Origin: Streptomyces caniferus
Lineage (GTDB): Bacteria; Actinomycetota; Actinomycetes; Streptomycetales; Streptomycetaceae
Direction: 5' to 3'
Length of the DNA stretch: 64,000 nt
Assembly: GCF_009811555.1 (NCBI RefSeq)
Contig: NZ_BLIN01000005.1
Location: forward strand, 1,121,001-1,185,000
Made by a program: the position numbers and the translations under genes. A model generated the notes under the pieces. The model worked only from the letters and a program-made list of their open reading frames with translations. It was not told the DNA's origin and made no database searches. Below, piece by piece: positions 41,409-53,761 of this stretch (positions within the stretch are counted from its first letter, which is position 1; each line of letters opens with the position of its first letter).

Positions 41409-43196
41409 ATGGGACGACACAGCTTGCCCGACGGCTCCACGGCGGAGCGCACGGGGGCCCGCTCCGGTGCGCGTCGGCGCACCCTCGTCATCTCCACCGG
41501 TCTCGTACTGGCCGTCGCCGCGGGCTCGGTGGTGGCGCTGCGCGGCGGCCTGCTCCCGTTCGGGGGCCCCTGCGACGGCCGGTCGGCGCGGCTCGACGTG
41601 GCCGCCTCGCCCGATATCGCCCCGGCGCTCGAAGCGGTGGCCGAGACCGCCCGTGAGGACGCGACGCGCACCGACGGCAGATGTCTGGACGTCAGGGTCA
41701 CCGCGCGGGCCGCCAACGACCTCGCCGACGCGTTCGGGCAGCGGCCGGTCGACCCCGAATTCCAGGTATGGATACCGGATTCGAGCATGTGGGTGGACCG
41801 GGTCGAGGCGGAACGCGGCACTCCGCTGACCGCCGCCGGCACCGTCGCCTCGTCCCCGATCGCGCTGGGCGCCACCTCCCAGGCCGCCGCCTCACTCGGC
41901 TGGCCCGAGAAGACCTACCCCTGGACGAAGCTGATCCGGACCGCGACCTCCGGCGACGCCCTGCGTCTGGGCGTCGCCGACCCGGCCCGCAGCGCCACCG
42001 GACTGCTCTCACTGGCCCGGATCAGCGCCGCCGACCGCAAGGACGCCAAGGACGGCGCCGAGGCCACCACCCGCACCGCCGCCACCGCCAAGCTTCTCCA
42101 CCAGCGGATCGCGGACGGCGACGGACCGGCCCTGGCCACCCTGCCGCGCGACGCCTCCGGTGCGGAGCAGGGCAATCCGCGCCGCAACCAGGCGCTGCTG
42201 CTGTCGGAGCAGGCCGCGTTCGCCCACAACACCGCGGCAGGTGGCGGCCCCGATCTGGAGCTGTTCTACCCGCAGGACGGCACGGCCCGGCTCGACTACC
42301 CGTACACGCTGGTCGACGAGGCGGAGATGAGCCCCGAGCAGACCCGCGCCGCGGGCCGTTTCATGACGCTGCTGGGCGAGTCCGGAGGCCAGCGCACACT
42401 GCGCGGGCACGGCTTCCGGGCCGGCAACGGCGAGGCGGACCCGAAGGTGGCTGCCGCGGCCGGTGCCCGTGCGCCGCAGCCGTACTCCGCCGCCCCCGCC
42501 GATCCGCCGACCATCAAGGAAGTCCAGGCGCTGATGGGGAGGTGGACGGTCACGGTCCAGAACATCCGGTTCACCACGGTCGTCGACGCCTCACCGTCGA
42601 TGGGCAGCCCGGTCCCGGGCGGCGGCGGCCGGTCCCGGATGGATCTCGCCAAGAACTCCCTGCTCCAGGCGTTGACCACCTTCACGCCCGAGGACGAGAT
42701 CGGGCTGTGGAAGTTCGCCACCCGCCTGGACGGCGCCAAGGACTATGTGGAGCTGTCCCCCACCAGCCGCCTCGGCGACCGGGACCCGGCCGGCGGCACC
42801 CACCGCGACGCGCTCACCGCCGCGTTCGGCTCGCTGGCACCGGTCGTCCGTGGCGCCACCGGCCTGTACGACACCACCCTCGCCGCGTACCGGCAGGCCT
42901 GCGCCACGTATACGAGCGGGAAGCTCAACGCCCTGGTCATCGTCACCGACGGCGCCAACGACGACATCGGCAGCCTCGGCCTCGACGCCCTGGCCGCCGA
43001 GCTCGAGAAGCTGTCCGACCCCAAGAAGCCGGTACCGGTGATCGCCCTCGCGCTCGGCCCGGTGGCCGACACCACGGCCCTGAACCGCATCGTGGCGCCG
43101 ACCGGCGGATCGGCCCACCGGGTCGCCGACCCGTCGCAGCTCCACCAGGTGCTCCTCAAGGCCCTCATGACGGCGGGCGGCAAGGGCCCGCGCTGA
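41409..43196 (+). CDS. Solute-binding-like plus VWA-domain membrane-anchored protein
   Basis: A 595-residue protein with a cytoplasmic tail, one membrane helix (about 24-44, RRTLVISTGLVLAVAAGSVVAL) and an extracellular part. Residues 50-350 resemble a periplasmic binding protein of the extracellular solute-binding type (DVAASPDIAPALEAVAE; FQVWIPDSSMWVDR; SSPIALGATSQ). Residues 390-590 form a von Willebrand factor A domain with the metal site DASPSM, then ALVIVTDGANDD and IALALGPVAD. VWA domains bind proteins through a metal; the fusion suggests a surface assembly or sensing role. ATG 41409, with a GGAGAGG site at a somewhat long distance. It stands alone, divergent from the CPBP gene. Confidence 0.8.
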   Translation: MGRHSLPDGSTAERTGARSGARRRTLVISTGLVLAVAAGSVVALRGGLLPFGGPCDGRSARLDVAASPDIAPALEAVAETAREDATRTDGRCLDVRVTARAANDLADAFGQRPVDPEFQVWIPDSSMWVDRVEAERGTPLTAAGTVASSPIALGATSQAAASLGWPEKTYPWTKLIRTATSGDALRLGVADPARSATGLLSLARISAADRKDAKDGAEATTRTAATAKLLHQRIADGDGPALATLPRDASGAEQGNPRRNQALLLSEQAAFAHNTAAGGGPDLELFYPQDGTARLDYPYTLVDEAEMSPEQTRAAGRFMTLLGESGGQRTLRGHGFRAGNGEADPKVAAAAGARAPQPYSAAPADPPTIKEVQALMGRWTVTVQNIRFTTVVDASPSMGSPVPGGGGRSRMDLAKNSLLQALTTFTPEDEIGLWKFATRLDGAKDYVELSPTSRLGDRDPAGGTHRDALTAAFGSLAPVVRGATGLYDTTLAAYRQACATYTSGKLNALVIVTDGANDDIGSLGLDALAAELEKLSDPKKPVPVIALALGPVADTTALNRIVAPTGGSAHRVADPSQLHQVLLKALMTAGGKGPR

Positions 43197-43268
43197 GCCC
43201 TCCGACCGGCGCATCCGCACCGGCCCGATGCACCGGCTCCCACCGGGCATTCTCCGCCGTCCGCCCCG

Positions 43269-44822
<1,554 letters not shown>

Positions 44823-45386
44823 CGAAGGGTCCCTCCTCGAGTGAACGACCCGCGGCCACGGGCCGCTTGGGGCCTTCCCCGACTCCACCGGGGCTCACGC
44901 TACGGTCGATGATGCCCCGGCAATCTGATCGATAACGCCGCGGGGGCACTCCGGTACCGATAGGCTCGAAGTGGTCCGGCCACCGGCACTTCCCCTCGGC
45001 ATATCTCGTTGGCTCTCGCCTTCCGCATTTCCTTCATGAGAAACACCGACGAGATCCGGCCTACCGCACCACCGGGGCAATACGAGGTGGCAACGTAAAG
45101 ACGTTGAACAAAGCGGCGGAAAACACCTCGCACGGCGGTCTGGATTTCCCCTTGCCGGAAATCCACAAGGCCGGTAGTCGAAACACTTTCGGAACATACG
45201 TCGTATAAACTCCGCTTACGAGGCAGAGACTTGGCGCCCAGCGTCCCGGTGTGCGCCGGCACGCGGGCAAGCGGCTGACCTCGCCGGGCCGCAGCCCCGG
45301 CCGGCCACGCTCTGACCCCGCACGCAGACAGCGTCGTTTGCACCCGCCACGCTCCACCGTGTCTCCGAAGCGAGAGGCGACCCACC
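44823..45386. other. Large intergenic region with inverted repeats, no gene
   Basis: No gene with good codon use is seen in these 564 bp. Notable parts are the inverted repeat at 45141-45165 (listed), a smaller CGAAA-CAC-TTTCG at 45179-45191, and an AT-rich TATAAA at about 45207. These may belong to the promoter of the unknown gene at 45387. Confidence 0.5.
45141..45165. promoter_or_regulatory. Inverted repeat TGGATTTCC-N7-GGAAATCCA
   Basis: Perfect 9-bp arms with a 7-base gap lie about 220 bp ahead of the unknown gene at 45387. There is no T-run, so a regulator site or RNA hairpin is more likely than a terminator. Confidence 0.4.
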
Positions 45387-45980
45387 ATGCCGCTGCACCT
45401 CCCCCCTGCCCCCGCGCCTGCCCTGCGCAGCGTTCTCACCGCCCTCGGCTCGCCCACCGCGGTCCGCGAGGCTCCGGTCCCCGCACTGCGCGCCCATCAG
45501 GGTCCGCTCAGCCCCGACCACCCGCTGCCCGTCCACGTCTGGGACGACGTCAGCCGGACCGGCGGCCTGCCGCAGACCCGTCTGACCGGCTGGCGCTTCC
45601 TGGTCCGCGGCGGGGAGCGCGCCGTGGCGACCGCCGAGGCGATGCTCACCGCGGACGGCTGGACCTTCTCCCGCTTCTGCGGCGGCCCCTATGTCGCCGC
45701 GACGGAGCAGGCTCTGGCGCAGGCCGAGTCGCTCGCCACGCCCTACCAGCCGCGCCTGCTGTCCGTCCCCGAGCTGTACATGCTCACCCTGTGGCTGCAT
45801 CACGACACGGCCTCCGACGGCGCCGAAGGGCCGGCCGCGCCCGGTGACCTGCTGATACCGCTGGCGCCCGCCCCGCCGGGGATCGCCGCGCACCGTCCGC
45901 AGCGCATCGCCGACCTGCTCCCCCGGCTCACCCTGCGCCTGACACCGGCGGCCACCCCGCTCCTCGCCGAACCCGCCTGA
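45387..45980 (+). CDS. Hypothetical protein, unknown family
   Basis: I do not recognise this 197-residue protein. It is soluble, Ala/Leu/Pro-rich, with a middle part (VHVWDDVSRTGGLPQTRLTG; WRFLVRGGERAVATAEAM; FSRFCGGPYVAATEQALAQAE) that looks folded and an LTLWLHHDTASD stretch. No catalytic motif, signal peptide or membrane helix is seen. The ATG has GAGAGG about 9 bases ahead. A strong GC-rich hairpin follows the stop (46013-46040), so it is probably a single-gene transcript. Confidence 0.75.
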   Translation: MPLHLPPAPAPALRSVLTALGSPTAVREAPVPALRAHQGPLSPDHPLPVHVWDDVSRTGGLPQTRLTGWRFLVRGGERAVATAEAMLTADGWTFSRFCGGPYVAATEQALAQAESLATPYQPRLLSVPELYMLTLWLHHDTASDGAEGPAAPGDLLIPLAPAPPGIAAHRPQRIADLLPRLTLRLTPAATPLLAEPA

Positions 45981-46294
45981 TCCGGCGCACCGCGCCGATT
46001 CCGCATGAGCATGCCCCGCGGCCCCGTCCGGCCGCGGGGCGCTCTGTCGTGCTCACCCGCGCGGCCTAGTCCGCGGATACCACTCCCAACCCGCTTGGGG
46101 AGGAGTGCAATTGGGAGCAACCGCCCGCATGGGTGACGCGTCCGTATCGAGTGAGTACCGCTGCTGCGAAATCCCTGCGGAATCCCGTCCGTGGGGCAAC
46201 ACTGGGACCGACCGATGGAAACGGGGGAGCGGCCATGAACACCTCATCGAGCCGCACTACGACGTTCACCGACCCGCAGCGAAAGACAACTTCC
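45981..46294. other. Intergenic region between unknown gene and DUF5999 gene
   Basis: Apart from the terminator hairpin at its left end nothing is supported. A start ATG at 46235 with GGGGAG ahead could extend the DUF5999 protein by 20 residues. Confidence 0.5.
46013..46040 (+). terminator. Hairpin GCCCCGCGGCC-N6-GGCCGCGGGGC
   Basis: A perfect 11-bp stem with a 6-base loop lies 33 bp after the unknown gene. It has no strong T-run, as is common in streptomycete terminators. Confidence 0.6.
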
Positions 46295-46489
46295 ATGTGC
46301 CAGCACCAACCGCCATGCCCGTCAGCAGACTCCACCGACCGGGAGGCCGCCCACCTTGTGGCGCACCACCCGGAGCAGGGCTGGAGCCTGCTCTGCAACG
46401 GCGTCCTGCTCTTCGAGGACACCGGTGAGCTGCTGCCGGACGGGCAGGTCATCGCCCCGCACCGCGCTCGCGCCACCGCCGCCGCCTGA
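46295..46489 (+). CDS. DUF5999-family small protein
   Basis: A 64-residue protein starting MCQHQPPCPSADSTDREAAH, the mark of the small streptomycete DUF5999 family, with LCNGVLLFEDTGELLPDG as the second conserved block. The Cys-x-His...Cys cluster at the N-terminus could bind a metal, though that is not shown. The usual family start is this ATG, but it has a weak ribosome site. ATG 46235, preceded by GGGGAG, would give 84 residues. Function unknown. Confidence 0.85.
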   Translation: MCQHQPPCPSADSTDREAAHLVAHHPEQGWSLLCNGVLLFEDTGELLPDGQVIAPHRARATAAA

Positions 46490-46512
46490 CCCGCGAGCGC
46501 GGCACGCACCAC

Positions 46513-46543
46513 AGGGCCCCCGGCAGATCTGCCGAGGGCCCTT
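46513..46543. terminator. Two-way terminator between DUF5999 and gcvP
   Basis: The stem AGGGCCC...GGGCCCT with an inner CGGCA-GATC-TGCCG pairing lies between convergent genes and ends in TT on the plus strand. It would serve transcripts from both sides. Confidence 0.7.
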
Positions 46544-46572
46544 GAATGTTGCGCCGACCGCGCCCCCGTGAC

Positions 46573-49458
<2,886 letters not shown>

Positions 49459-49521
49459 CTGCGGGGGCCTCCTGGTCGTACGACCTACGAGGGGCACCAC
49501 GGCGCGGGTGCCCGGACGGCC

Positions 49522-49737
49522 TCCCCCTCTGTCATCTCAACCTGAGAGCTTCACCGGCCCGCGCGAGGCGGCCCGGCTTTCACCGTCGGTGAGGAGGGGT
49601 CCCGGAGCTGTGCCTTCCGTGGCCCGCCCTGCTTTCCAGAGTGACCTCGCCCATGCGGTACGGGTGCCTGAGAGATTCCGGGGAGGATTTGCTCCTTCGG
49701 CGCCCTCGCCGCGAACGACAGAGGACTCTCCCGCACG
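49522..49737 (-). promoter_or_regulatory. Tandem glycine riboswitch (two aptamers) of gcvP
   Basis: Read on the minus strand, the leader holds GGGAGAGTCCTCT near 49732-49720, CGCCGAAGGAGCAA near 49710-49695 and ATCTCTCAGGCA near 49677-49666: the first glycine aptamer. A second follows with CACTCTGGAAAGCAG (49644-49630) and GAAGCTCTCAGGTT (49552-49539). Two aptamers in a row are the usual gcv arrangement and activate glycine breakdown when glycine is high. The gcvP start lies about 65 bases below the second aptamer. Confidence 0.9.
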
Positions 49738-49771
49738 GGGTCTGCGGCCATTGGCCAGCCTACCAGCGCGG

Positions 49772-49793
49772 CACTCGAAGGATCCTTCGAGTG
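49772..49793. promoter_or_regulatory. 22-bp perfect palindrome centred on GGATCC
   Basis: The 22 bases are their own reverse complement (outer part CACTCGAA, centre GGATCC). They lie just ahead of a TAGGCT box (minus strand, 49762-49757) that could be the -10 of the riboswitch transcript, so the palindrome would cover its -35 region. It is also 65 bp ahead of the PRC-barrel gene on the plus strand. Confidence 0.6.
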
Positions 49794-49857
49794 GCCAGGG
49801 CATGAAATGTGCCGTTTGGTAGTTGTCAGAGGGCAGTTGCGACCAATTGGAGGGGCC

Positions 49858-50247
49858 GTGCAAACCGATATCGATCCCCGGAGCCTGATCGGCCGCAAAG
49901 CGTTCGACCGCAACGGCGCCAAAATAGGCACGATCGACGAGGTATATCTCGACGACGCGACGGGGGAACCGGAGTGGGCGGCCGTGCGTACCGGACTCTT
50001 CAGCCGGGACGCGTTCGTCCCCCTCGAGCCCAGCAAGATGGTCGGCGAGGGCCTGCACATTCCCTATGACCGCAAGCTGATCAAGGACGCGCCGGACTTC
50101 GGCGTCGGCCGCCATCTCTCCCCCGAGCAGGAACTTCAGCTCTATCACCACTACCGACTGGATATCTCCTCCCCGACCTCCGACCCGGTGTCCTCCCCCG
50201 GCTCCGGTGACCAGGACTTCGGCAAGATCGCCGGCTCGGACGACTGA
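49858..50247 (+). CDS. PRC-barrel domain protein
   Basis: A 129-residue protein with a PRC-barrel fold in residues 1-90: SLIGRKAFDRNGAKIGTIDEVYLDD, EPEWAAVRTGLFSRDAFVPLE and a closing LIKDAPDF strand. The family takes part in RNA processing or membrane-linked regulation; the stand-alone form has no known partner. The rest is acidic and Ser/Pro-rich. The GTG start has GGAGGGG about 6 bases ahead. Its 3' end overlaps the 3' end of dinB by 97 bp (50151-50247). Confidence 0.85.
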   Translation: MQTDIDPRSLIGRKAFDRNGAKIGTIDEVYLDDATGEPEWAAVRTGLFSRDAFVPLEPSKMVGEGLHIPYDRKLIKDAPDFGVGRHLSPEQELQLYHHYRLDISSPTSDPVSSPGSGDQDFGKIAGSDD

Positions 50248-51608
50248 CCGTCCGCCGGCCCCCCGCCCACCAGCGGCAGGGGCTCCCCCGGCCGCAGCGC
50301 CGGATCCTCGACGGCAAAGGTCCGCACCCTTCCCGGTGCGGACCATGGCGTTTCGAACCGTACGGTCACTCTCCCCACCCCGCTCCCCTGCACCCAGCCC
50401 GCGCCGTACTCGTCGTGCACCACATCCAGTCCCGGATGCCAGCGCCGCGGCCGCTCCTCCTCGGTCTCCGGCGCCGCCGCCCCGGCATCGGACGGTTCCG
50501 CCGCCTCCCTCGCCGCCTTCTCCGCCTCCTGCTCCGTCGCGAACTGGGCGAACAGATCCTCCTGTGTGAAGTCGGCCAGTCCGCTCACCCCCACGCCCAG
50601 CAGCCGGACCCCTCCGGTGGTGTCCACGGTCTCCAGCAGCCGCGCAGCGGCCTCCCGTATCACCGTGGGGTCGTCGGTGGGCCCACGGAGCGTCTCGGAG
50701 CGGGTCAGCGTCGAGAAGTCGTAGTTGCGCACCTTGATGACCACCGTCCGCCCCGAGCGCCCGGCGGCCCGCAGCCGCTGTACGCAGCGGTCGGCCAGCC
50801 GCAGCACCTCGCTGCGCACCCGCGTCCGGTCGGTCAGATCGACCTCGAAGGTGTCCTCCACCGAGATGGACTTCGCGTCCCGCTCGGCGACCACCGGACG
50901 GTCGTCCCGGCCCAGTGCCATCGCATACAGCCCGGCGCCGTGCGCCTTGCCCAGCAGCCGCACCAGCTCGTCCTCTCCGGCCTCCGCGGTCTCCGCGACG
51001 GTGTGGATCCCGGCCCGGCGCAGCGTCTCGGCCGTCGCCGGCCCCACTCCGGGCAGCGTCCGTACCGTCATGGGTCCCAGCAGCTCGCGTTCGGTACCGG
51101 GCTCGATCACCACCAGGCCGTCCGGCTTGGCCGCCTCCGACGCGATCTTCGCCAGCATCTTGGCGCCGGCCAGCCCCACCGAGCCGGTCAGTCCGGTGGC
51201 CGAGCGGATGTCGCGGCGCAGCCGCTCCCCCACGGCCCGCGCGGCGGCCGTCTCCTGCGGCACCCCGCCCGCCTCCAGGTCGACGAACGCCTCGTCCAGG
51301 CTCAGCGGCTCCACCAGCGGCGACAACGCGTGCAGCAGCTCCATCACCGCTTCACTCACCTGGCGGTACAACGTGAAGCGCGGAGTGAGATAAGCGGCGT
51401 TGGGACACAGCCGGCGCGCCTGGGCCGTGGGCATCGCCGAGCGGACACCGAAGACCCGGGCCTCGTACGACGCCGTCGAGACCACTCCGCGCGCGCCGAT
51501 CCCGCCGACCACCACGGGCTTGCCGCGGAGGCTCGGCTTGGCCGCCTGCTCGGCGGCCGCGAAGAACGCATCCATGTCGAGATGCAGGATCGTCGGCGCA
51601 GGTCTCAC
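50151..51608 (-). CDS. dinB: DNA polymerase IV (Y-family)
   Basis: A 485-residue Y-family translesion polymerase. Metal-binding Asp residues are in ILHLDMDAFFA and SLDEAFVDL, both perfect. Other marks are GVVSTASYEARVFGVRSAMP and the HhH region LPGVGPATAETLRRAGI, then the little-finger domain (DTFEVDL). The C-terminal 100 residues are Glu/Ala-rich followed by a WHPGLDVVHDEYGAGWVQGSG tail seen in actinobacterial copies. The start is unclear: GTG 51608 (MRPAPTIL) fits the family, while a TTG at 51638 gives ten more residues; neither has a good ribosome site. Confidence 0.93.
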   Translation of the reverse strand: MRPAPTILHLDMDAFFAAAEQAAKPSLRGKPVVVGGIGARGVVSTASYEARVFGVRSAMPTAQARRLCPNAAYLTPRFTLYRQVSEAVMELLHALSPLVEPLSLDEAFVDLEAGGVPQETAAARAVGERLRRDIRSATGLTGSVGLAGAKMLAKIASEAAKPDGLVVIEPGTERELLGPMTVRTLPGVGPATAETLRRAGIHTVAETAEAGEDELVRLLGKAHGAGLYAMALGRDDRPVVAERDAKSISVEDTFEVDLTDRTRVRSEVLRLADRCVQRLRAAGRSGRTVVIKVRNYDFSTLTRSETLRGPTDDPTVIREAAARLLETVDTTGGVRLLGVGVSGLADFTQEDLFAQFATEQEAEKAAREAAEPSDAGAAAPETEEERPRRWHPGLDVVHDEYGAGWVQGSGVGRVTVRFETPWSAPGRVRTFAVEDPALRPGEPLPLVGGGPADGQSSEPAILPKSWSPEPGEDTGSEVGEEISSR

Positions 51609-51674
51609 ATCTCCGATGCTGCCCCATGCCACTGACAATCGGCCCGATGCCGGGCCGGTGATGCCTTCGAGGGC

Positions 51675-52280
51675 TCAGCCCGCGCGGTTGCGCCGCCGCG
51701 CCAGCTCGTCGTGCGGGTTCTTCCCGACCAGCGTCTCGCCGGTGTCCACACGCTCCCCGTGGAGCTGTGACAGCGCGCCCTCCACGTCCCGCCACACCAC
51801 GCCCACGGCGATCCCGAAGACGCCCTGGCCGCCCTGGAGCAGATCCACGACCTGGTCGGGCGAGGTGCACTCGTAGACCGTCGCGCCGTCGCTCATGAGC
51901 GTCATCCGCGTCAGATCCGCCAGCCCGCGCGCCCGCAGGTGCTGGACTGCGGTGCGGATGTTCTGCAACGACACCCCGGTGTCCAGCAGCCGCTTGACGA
52001 TCTTCAGGACCACGACGTCCCGGAAGCTGTAGAGCCGCTGGGTGCCGGAGCCGTACGCGGGCCGGATGCTCGGCTCCACCAGGCCCGTGCGCGCCCAGTA
52101 GTCGAGCTGCCGATAGGTGATGCCCGCTGCCGCACAGGCGGTCGGGCCGCGATAGCCGATGTTCTGAGCCTCGCAGTCCCCCGACACCGCCGCGGCCGGT
52201 GCCGGGGCAGGGTTCGCTGCTGCGCCCGAGTGGAGCGGCAACGCCCCTTCCGCCGCCATACCGTCGCCGGTGATTGCCAC
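51675..52280 (-). CDS. MerR-family transcriptional regulator
   Basis: A 201-residue regulator. The DNA-binding part reads YRGPTACAAAGITYRQLDYWARTGLVEPS, split over residues 43-72, with the tyrosine-rich MerR wing, and RLYSFRDVVVLKIVKRLLDTGVSL next. The C-terminal part (FGIAVGVVWRDVEGALSQLHGER) is the family's small ligand-free domain. The GTG with GGAGGG 5 bases ahead is chosen; a longer frame is possible. From memory it corresponds to the second MerR gene of the actinobacterial garA-gcv series (Rv1830 in M. tuberculosis). It follows the BFN gene by 187 bp. Confidence 0.88.
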   Translation of the reverse strand: MAITGDGMAAEGALPLHSGAAANPAPAPAAAVSGDCEAQNIGYRGPTACAAAGITYRQLDYWARTGLVEPSIRPAYGSGTQRLYSFRDVVVLKIVKRLLDTGVSLQNIRTAVQHLRARGLADLTRMTLMSDGATVYECTSPDQVVDLLQGGQGVFGIAVGVVWRDVEGALSQLHGERVDTGETLVGKNPHDELARRRNRAG

Positions 52281-52467
52281 GCCGCCCTCCGTCCTCCACG
52301 TCCCGGACGGGACCTGCCACATCGACGGTATGCAGTCACTCGGGGTGCGTCAACGATCGCCGCGCTCGCCACGCCGAGTGATAATCACCCTACGAGTGGT
52401 TTCTCGTGACCTCGCACGGGGAACGGCTTATTGATTGGCCGGAAACAGGCGGTTCGTCTGGCCGGTA

Positions 52468-52941
52468 TTACTGGCTGTTGGTCCCGAAGTCCTCGGGCGA
52501 GATCTGGTCGAGGAACTCGCGGAACTTCTCCACCTCGTCCTCCTGCTCGTCCGGGATGGCGATCCCCGCGTCGTCCAGCACACCGTCGGTACCGAAGATC
52601 GGCGTTCCGGTGCGCAGAGCCAGCGCTATCGCGTCGGAGGGACGCGCACTGACCTCGACTCCGCTCGCGAAGACGAGTTCGGCATAGAAAACCCCCTCGC
52701 GCAGATCCGTGATGCGGACCTGCGTCAGCTCCTGGCCCACCGCTTCGAGCACGTCCTTGAAAAGGTCGTGCGTCAGCGGCCTGGCAGGGACCATGCCCTG
52801 CTGGGCAAAGGCGATGGCGGTGGCCTCCCCTGGCCCGATCCAAATGGGCAAGTATCGGTCGCCTCCCACCTCCCGCAGGAGCACGATCGGTTGGCTGGAA
52901 GGCATTTCCACCCGGACACCCACGACGTCGAGCTCGTTCAC
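52468..52941 (-). CDS. Bifunctional nuclease (BFN, DUF151) family protein
   Basis: A 157-residue protein of the BFN/DUF151 family. Conserved parts are IVLLREVGGDRYLPIWIGPGEATAIA, HDLFKDVLEAVGQELTQVRI and VSARPSDAIALALRTGTPIF, all as expected. The family is named for nuclease activity in plants; in actinobacteria the role is unsettled. GTG start. The gene lies between the FtsR-like gene and the second MerR gene, a conserved order. Confidence 0.9.
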   Translation of the reverse strand: MNELDVVGVRVEMPSSQPIVLLREVGGDRYLPIWIGPGEATAIAFAQQGMVPARPLTHDLFKDVLEAVGQELTQVRITDLREGVFYAELVFASGVEVSARPSDAIALALRTGTPIFGTDGVLDDAGIAIPDEQEDEVEKFREFLDQISPEDFGTNSQ

Positions 52942-52997
52942 ACAGCAACCCTAGGACGTGCCCGGCCGGTTTGGGTAGTCGGGCACTCGTTTGCTCA

Positions 52998-53744
52998 CTA
53001 CAGGCGGACCCGCAAAGCGCTCTGCACCAGTGCCGCGTGCAGCCGTACGGACAGCGTTGCCAGCTCCCTGGCAGTGGCTTCGGCATGGGCCCTGGTCTGC
53101 GGATTACGGTGCCGCCGAAGGGGTGCAACGACCTGCTCGACCAGGCCCGCCTCACGCTCGGCGGCCGCCTTCACGGCACGCAGATGCCGTGGTTCGAGAC
53201 CGAAGCGGCCCAGCTCCGCGACGAGCTTGGCCACCGTGACGGCCTCGATGTCGTATCCGCCCTCCGCATGAGGGACGATGAGGCCGTAGGACTCCCAGTC
53301 GGTGAGCGCCGCCTCGTCCACCTCCGCGGCGGCCAGCAGCTCGGCCCGGCCGATGCGGGCAGCCGTAGGGCGCTCCTCGCCCGGGTCGTGCACGCCCTCG
53401 ACGAGATCACGGGTCGGTGTGGCCGGGGCCGGCAGCGGCACCCGTTCACCGCGCTCCAGGGCGTCCAGGTGCTCCCGGATGACCTTCAGCGGCAGATAGT
53501 GGTCCCGCTGCATCCGCAGGACGGCAGCCAGCCGCTCGACGTCCGCGGGCGTGAATTTGCGGTATCCGGAAGGCGTGCGCTTCGGCTCGACCAGTCCCTC
53601 GGCCTCCAGGAAGCGGATCTTGGAGATGGTGACCTCGGGAAATTCCTCGCGCAGCAGGGTGAGCACCGAGCCGATGCTCACCGGCTTACCGTCCGAGGAG
53701 GCGGCGCCGGCAAAACCGGCGCCGCCTTTCGGTGTATCGCGCAT
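52998..53744 (-). CDS. ftsR: FtsR-like MerR-family regulator
   Basis: A 248-residue MerR-type protein. Its wing reads SIGSVLTLLREEFPEVTISKIRFLEAEGLV and GYRKFTPADVERLAAVLRMQRDHYLPLKVIREHL, the pattern of FtsR, which in Corynebacterium activates ftsZ (from memory). A long C-terminal helical domain follows. ATG 53744. The first 15 codons contain a perfect 11-bp hairpin (53700-53726) that could slow translation. It is next to the FHA gene, as in other actinobacteria. Confidence 0.85.
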   Translation of the reverse strand: MRDTPKGGAGFAGAASSDGKPVSIGSVLTLLREEFPEVTISKIRFLEAEGLVEPKRTPSGYRKFTPADVERLAAVLRMQRDHYLPLKVIREHLDALERGERVPLPAPATPTRDLVEGVHDPGEERPTAARIGRAELLAAAEVDEAALTDWESYGLIVPHAEGGYDIEAVTVAKLVAELGRFGLEPRHLRAVKAAAEREAGLVEQVVAPLRRHRNPQTRAHAEATARELATLSVRLHAALVQSALRVRL

Positions 53745-53761
53745 ATGCCTTCCCCGGCCGG

